Positions 5,563 to 7,043 of a stretch of DNA of 7,043 nt are shown piece after piece. Within the stretch, counting starts at the first letter, position 1, and every line of letters starts with the position of its first letter. Source of the stretch: Paracoccaceae bacterium (GTDB taxonomy: Bacteria; Pseudomonadota; Alphaproteobacteria; Rhodobacterales; Rhodobacteraceae); contig JAAEZW010000091.1 of assembly GCA_018222665.1 (NCBI GenBank), forward strand, positions 1 through 7,043. Reading direction: 5' to 3'. The notes beneath the pieces are model-generated. The model saw only the letters and a program-made list of their open reading frames with translations. It did not search any database and was not told the origin of the DNA. The position numbers and the translations under genes are program-made.

Positions 5563-6699
5563 ATGAGCGAAAACGTCAAGATCAACCGTGGCCTTAAGGG
5601 CATTTATTTCGAACGCTCCGCCGTGAGCCATATCGACGGGTCGGCAGGCACCCTAAGTTATCGTGGATATTCCATCGACGCACTCGCCACGCAATCCACA
5701 TTTGAAGAAGTCTCTTATCTGCTGATCTATGGCGACCTTCCTACGCAAGCAGAGTTGGCAGATTTTGATGCGAAACTGAAAGACGCACGTGAATTGCCCA
5801 CATCCGTTTACGATGTCATTCGCGCAACCAAAGACGGCCACCCAATGGACGTTTTGCGCACGGCAACGTCTGCACTGGCCGCCCTAACCCCAACAAGCCA
5901 AGATGTTTCGGTTGAAGCCTTCATCGAAAACGGCATCAAACTGACATCCCAAGTCCCCATGATCATCGCAGCACATGATCGCATTCGCAATGGTTTGGAC
6001 CCCGTTGCCGCGGACAAAACGCTGTCTCATGCGGCCAACTGGTTATGGATGCTAAAGGGTGAAAAACCATCAGATGATGCCGCGCGTTTGGCAGATGTGG
6101 ACTTTATCCTACACGCAGAGCACGGGTCAAACGCATCCAGCTTTGCCGCACGTGTTACAATCGGAACCGAGGCGAATTTGCATGGCGCCATCGTGACGGC
6201 CCTGTCCACACTGGCAGGTCCCGCGCATGGTGGTGCGGCCGAGGACGTGATGAAAATGGTGCATGAAATCGGCACCCCAGAAAATGCCGCCGCCTATGTT
6301 AAAGCCAAGCGTGCAAATCGCGAGGCCGTAACGGGGTTTGGTCACCGCGTATATCGCGCCGAAGACCCCCGCGCACGCCACATGCGCGAAGGTGTTCGCA
6401 AATTGGGCGAAGAAATGGGCGCACCAGAATGGTACGCAATCCTACAGGGTGTGGTTGACGCCATGAAACCCTATGCCCGCCACGGCCTGAACGTGAATGT
6501 GGATTTCTATTCCGGCGTTGTTTACCAATTGCACGACATTCCAATGGACCTTTACGTCCCAATTTTCGCAATCGGACGCATGCCAGGTTGGATCATCCAG
6601 TGCATCGAACAGCTCGAGGGTAACATCCTGATCCGTCCTCTGACACTGTATAGCGGTGCCGAGCCGCGTGACTACGTCGCGCTCTCAGACCGCGGATAA
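5563..6699 (+). CDS. Citrate synthase / 2-methylcitrate synthase family protein (short type)
   Basis: Encodes 378 aa, the length of short type I citrate synthases and PrpC-type methylcitrate synthases rather than the roughly 430-aa NADH-sensitive form. The fold condenses acetyl-CoA (or propionyl-CoA) with oxaloacetate. Visible features are LSYRGYSIDAL near the N-terminus (31-41), LHAEHGSNASSF (183-194) with oxaloacetate-binding His187, GPAHGGAAEDV with catalytic His222, GFGHRVYR with catalytic His261, and NVNVDFYSGVVY with catalytic Asp314. All catalytic residues are intact. The ATG has AAGGAG 6 bases upstream. Substrate preference cannot be read from the sequence; no prpB/prpD neighbour is seen, and the Xsc/Pta context favours acetyl-CoA. 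It diverges from pta and is followed after 10 bases by a TauE/SafE gene, likely one operon. Confidence 0.9.
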   Translation: MSENVKINRGLKGIYFERSAVSHIDGSAGTLSYRGYSIDALATQSTFEEVSYLLIYGDLPTQAELADFDAKLKDARELPTSVYDVIRATKDGHPMDVLRTATSALAALTPTSQDVSVEAFIENGIKLTSQVPMIIAAHDRIRNGLDPVAADKTLSHAANWLWMLKGEKPSDDAARLADVDFILHAEHGSNASSFAARVTIGTEANLHGAIVTALSTLAGPAHGGAAEDVMKMVHEIGTPENAAAYVKAKRANREAVTGFGHRVYRAEDPRARHMREGVRKLGEEMGAPEWYAILQGVVDAMKPYARHGLNVNVDFYSGVVYQLHDIPMDLYVPIFAIGRMPGWIIQCIEQLEGNILIRPLTLYSGAEPRDYVALSDRG

Positions 6700-6709
6700 G
6701 TGATAGGAT

Positions 6710-7043
6710 ATGCAAGAGCTGCTGACCCTGAACCAAACGGAATTTACACTGCTGGCAGTGATCTGTTTCTGCGCGGGATTGGTTCGGGGTTTCACAGGCT
6801 TTGCATTGTCTGCAATTGTGATGGCATCGGCAGCACTGATCCTGTCGCCGCTTGCCCTGATCCCGATTTGTTGGTGGCTTGAACTTGTGGCCAGCGCCAT
6901 GATGGTGCGGGGCGGCTGGAAAGATGCGGATAAAGGTGCGGCAGTCACCCTATGGCTGGGTTCTGCGGTTGCCGTGCCAATTGGGCTGTATTTCACGCAA
7001 AACGTTTCTGCCGAACTGTCCCAAACTGTGGCCCTGTGCCTTA
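6710..7043 (+). CDS. TauE/SafE-family membrane exporter (5' part; runs off the window)
   Basis: From ATG 6710 the frame is open for 111 codons to the window end. The product starts MQELLTLNQTEFTLLAVICF and shows CAGLVRGFTGFALSAI (21-36) with RGFTGF at 26-31, a signature of the TauE/SafE (formerly DUF81) family. Hydrophobic segments at about 12-24, 33-47, 48-66 and 77-95 are likely membrane helices; R67, K71, D72 and K75 form a short polar loop. The family is proposed to export sulfite, sulfoacetate or similar anions, so removal of the sulfite made by Xsc is a natural role, though the substrate is inferred from context only. It starts 10 bases after the citrate synthase stop with a weak AGG just upstream, suggesting translational coupling in an operon. 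The full family length is about 240-270 aa, so more than half is missing here. Confidence 0.85.
   Translation, partial: MQELLTLNQTEFTLLAVICFCAGLVRGFTGFALSAIVMASAALILSPLALIPICWWLELVASAMMVRGGWKDADKGAAVTLWLGSAVAVPIGLYFTQNVSAELSQTVALCL

Noticed and set aside
4685..5566. A 293-codon + strand open frame antisense to pta
   Set aside because: It lies wholly opposite the well-supported pta, has a Ser/Ala/Pro-rich product with no recognisable domain, and reflects the codon bias of the real gene.
5533..5631. The 33-codon upstream extension of pta
   Set aside because: It overlaps the citrate synthase coding sequence, has no similarity to Pta N-termini, and a good GGAGG sits before the inner ATG at 5532.
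6700..6882. A + strand 60-codon frame starting right after the citrate synthase
   Set aside because: It is out of frame with the TauE/SafE reading from 6710, which is membrane-like, carries the RGFTGF motif and stays open to the edge.

Overview
The window looks like part of a taurine / C2-sulfonate dissimilation locus from an alphaproteobacterium. The order Rhodobacterales (marine Roseobacter type, with a moderate rather than high GC content) fits best. This rests on the pairing of a MocR-type TauR regulator with sulfoacetaldehyde acetyltransferase (Xsc), on a nearby phosphate acetyltransferase of the kind linked to Xsc, and on a TauE/SafE-family exporter. It is a family-level inference; no species can be named from the sequence alone.

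Layout. Positions 1-63 hold the last 20 codons of a + strand gene, possibly a class III aminotransferase such as taurine:pyruvate aminotransferase. A - strand helix-turn-helix regulator follows (64-870, or to 891 from an upstream TTG). Its stop codon abuts the stop of the upstream gene. An AT-rich divergent intergenic region (about 871-1236) carries two families of short inverted/direct repeats and a consensus -10 box in front of tauR (1237-2709, +). After a 92-base gap comes xsc (2802-4583, +), which ends at a strong bidirectional terminator hairpin (4603-4629). pta (4672-5532) lies on the opposite strand, convergent with xsc. Only 30 bases separate the start of pta from that of a divergent short-type citrate/methylcitrate synthase (5563-6699, +). 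Ten bases later a TauE/SafE-family membrane exporter begins (6710 to beyond the window end).

How the genes fit together. By established knowledge of the pathway, taurine is deaminated to sulfoacetaldehyde; Xsc splits this with phosphate into acetyl phosphate and sulfite; Pta converts acetyl phosphate to acetyl-CoA; a citrate synthase can feed acetyl-CoA into the TCA cycle; and a TauE/SafE-type transporter can remove sulfite. TauR would sense taurine or a related amine through its PLP-bound aminotransferase-like domain and activate transcription. The HTH regulator between the putative aminotransferase and tauR could be a second control layer.

The enzymes are known families. What deserves a second look is the architecture: inverted pta, a 30-bp divergent start region with no room for conventional promoters, a citrate synthase embedded in the locus, an uncharacterised regulator beside tauR, and a repeat-rich operator region. 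I found no RNA gene, CRISPR array, insertion sequence or phage feature.
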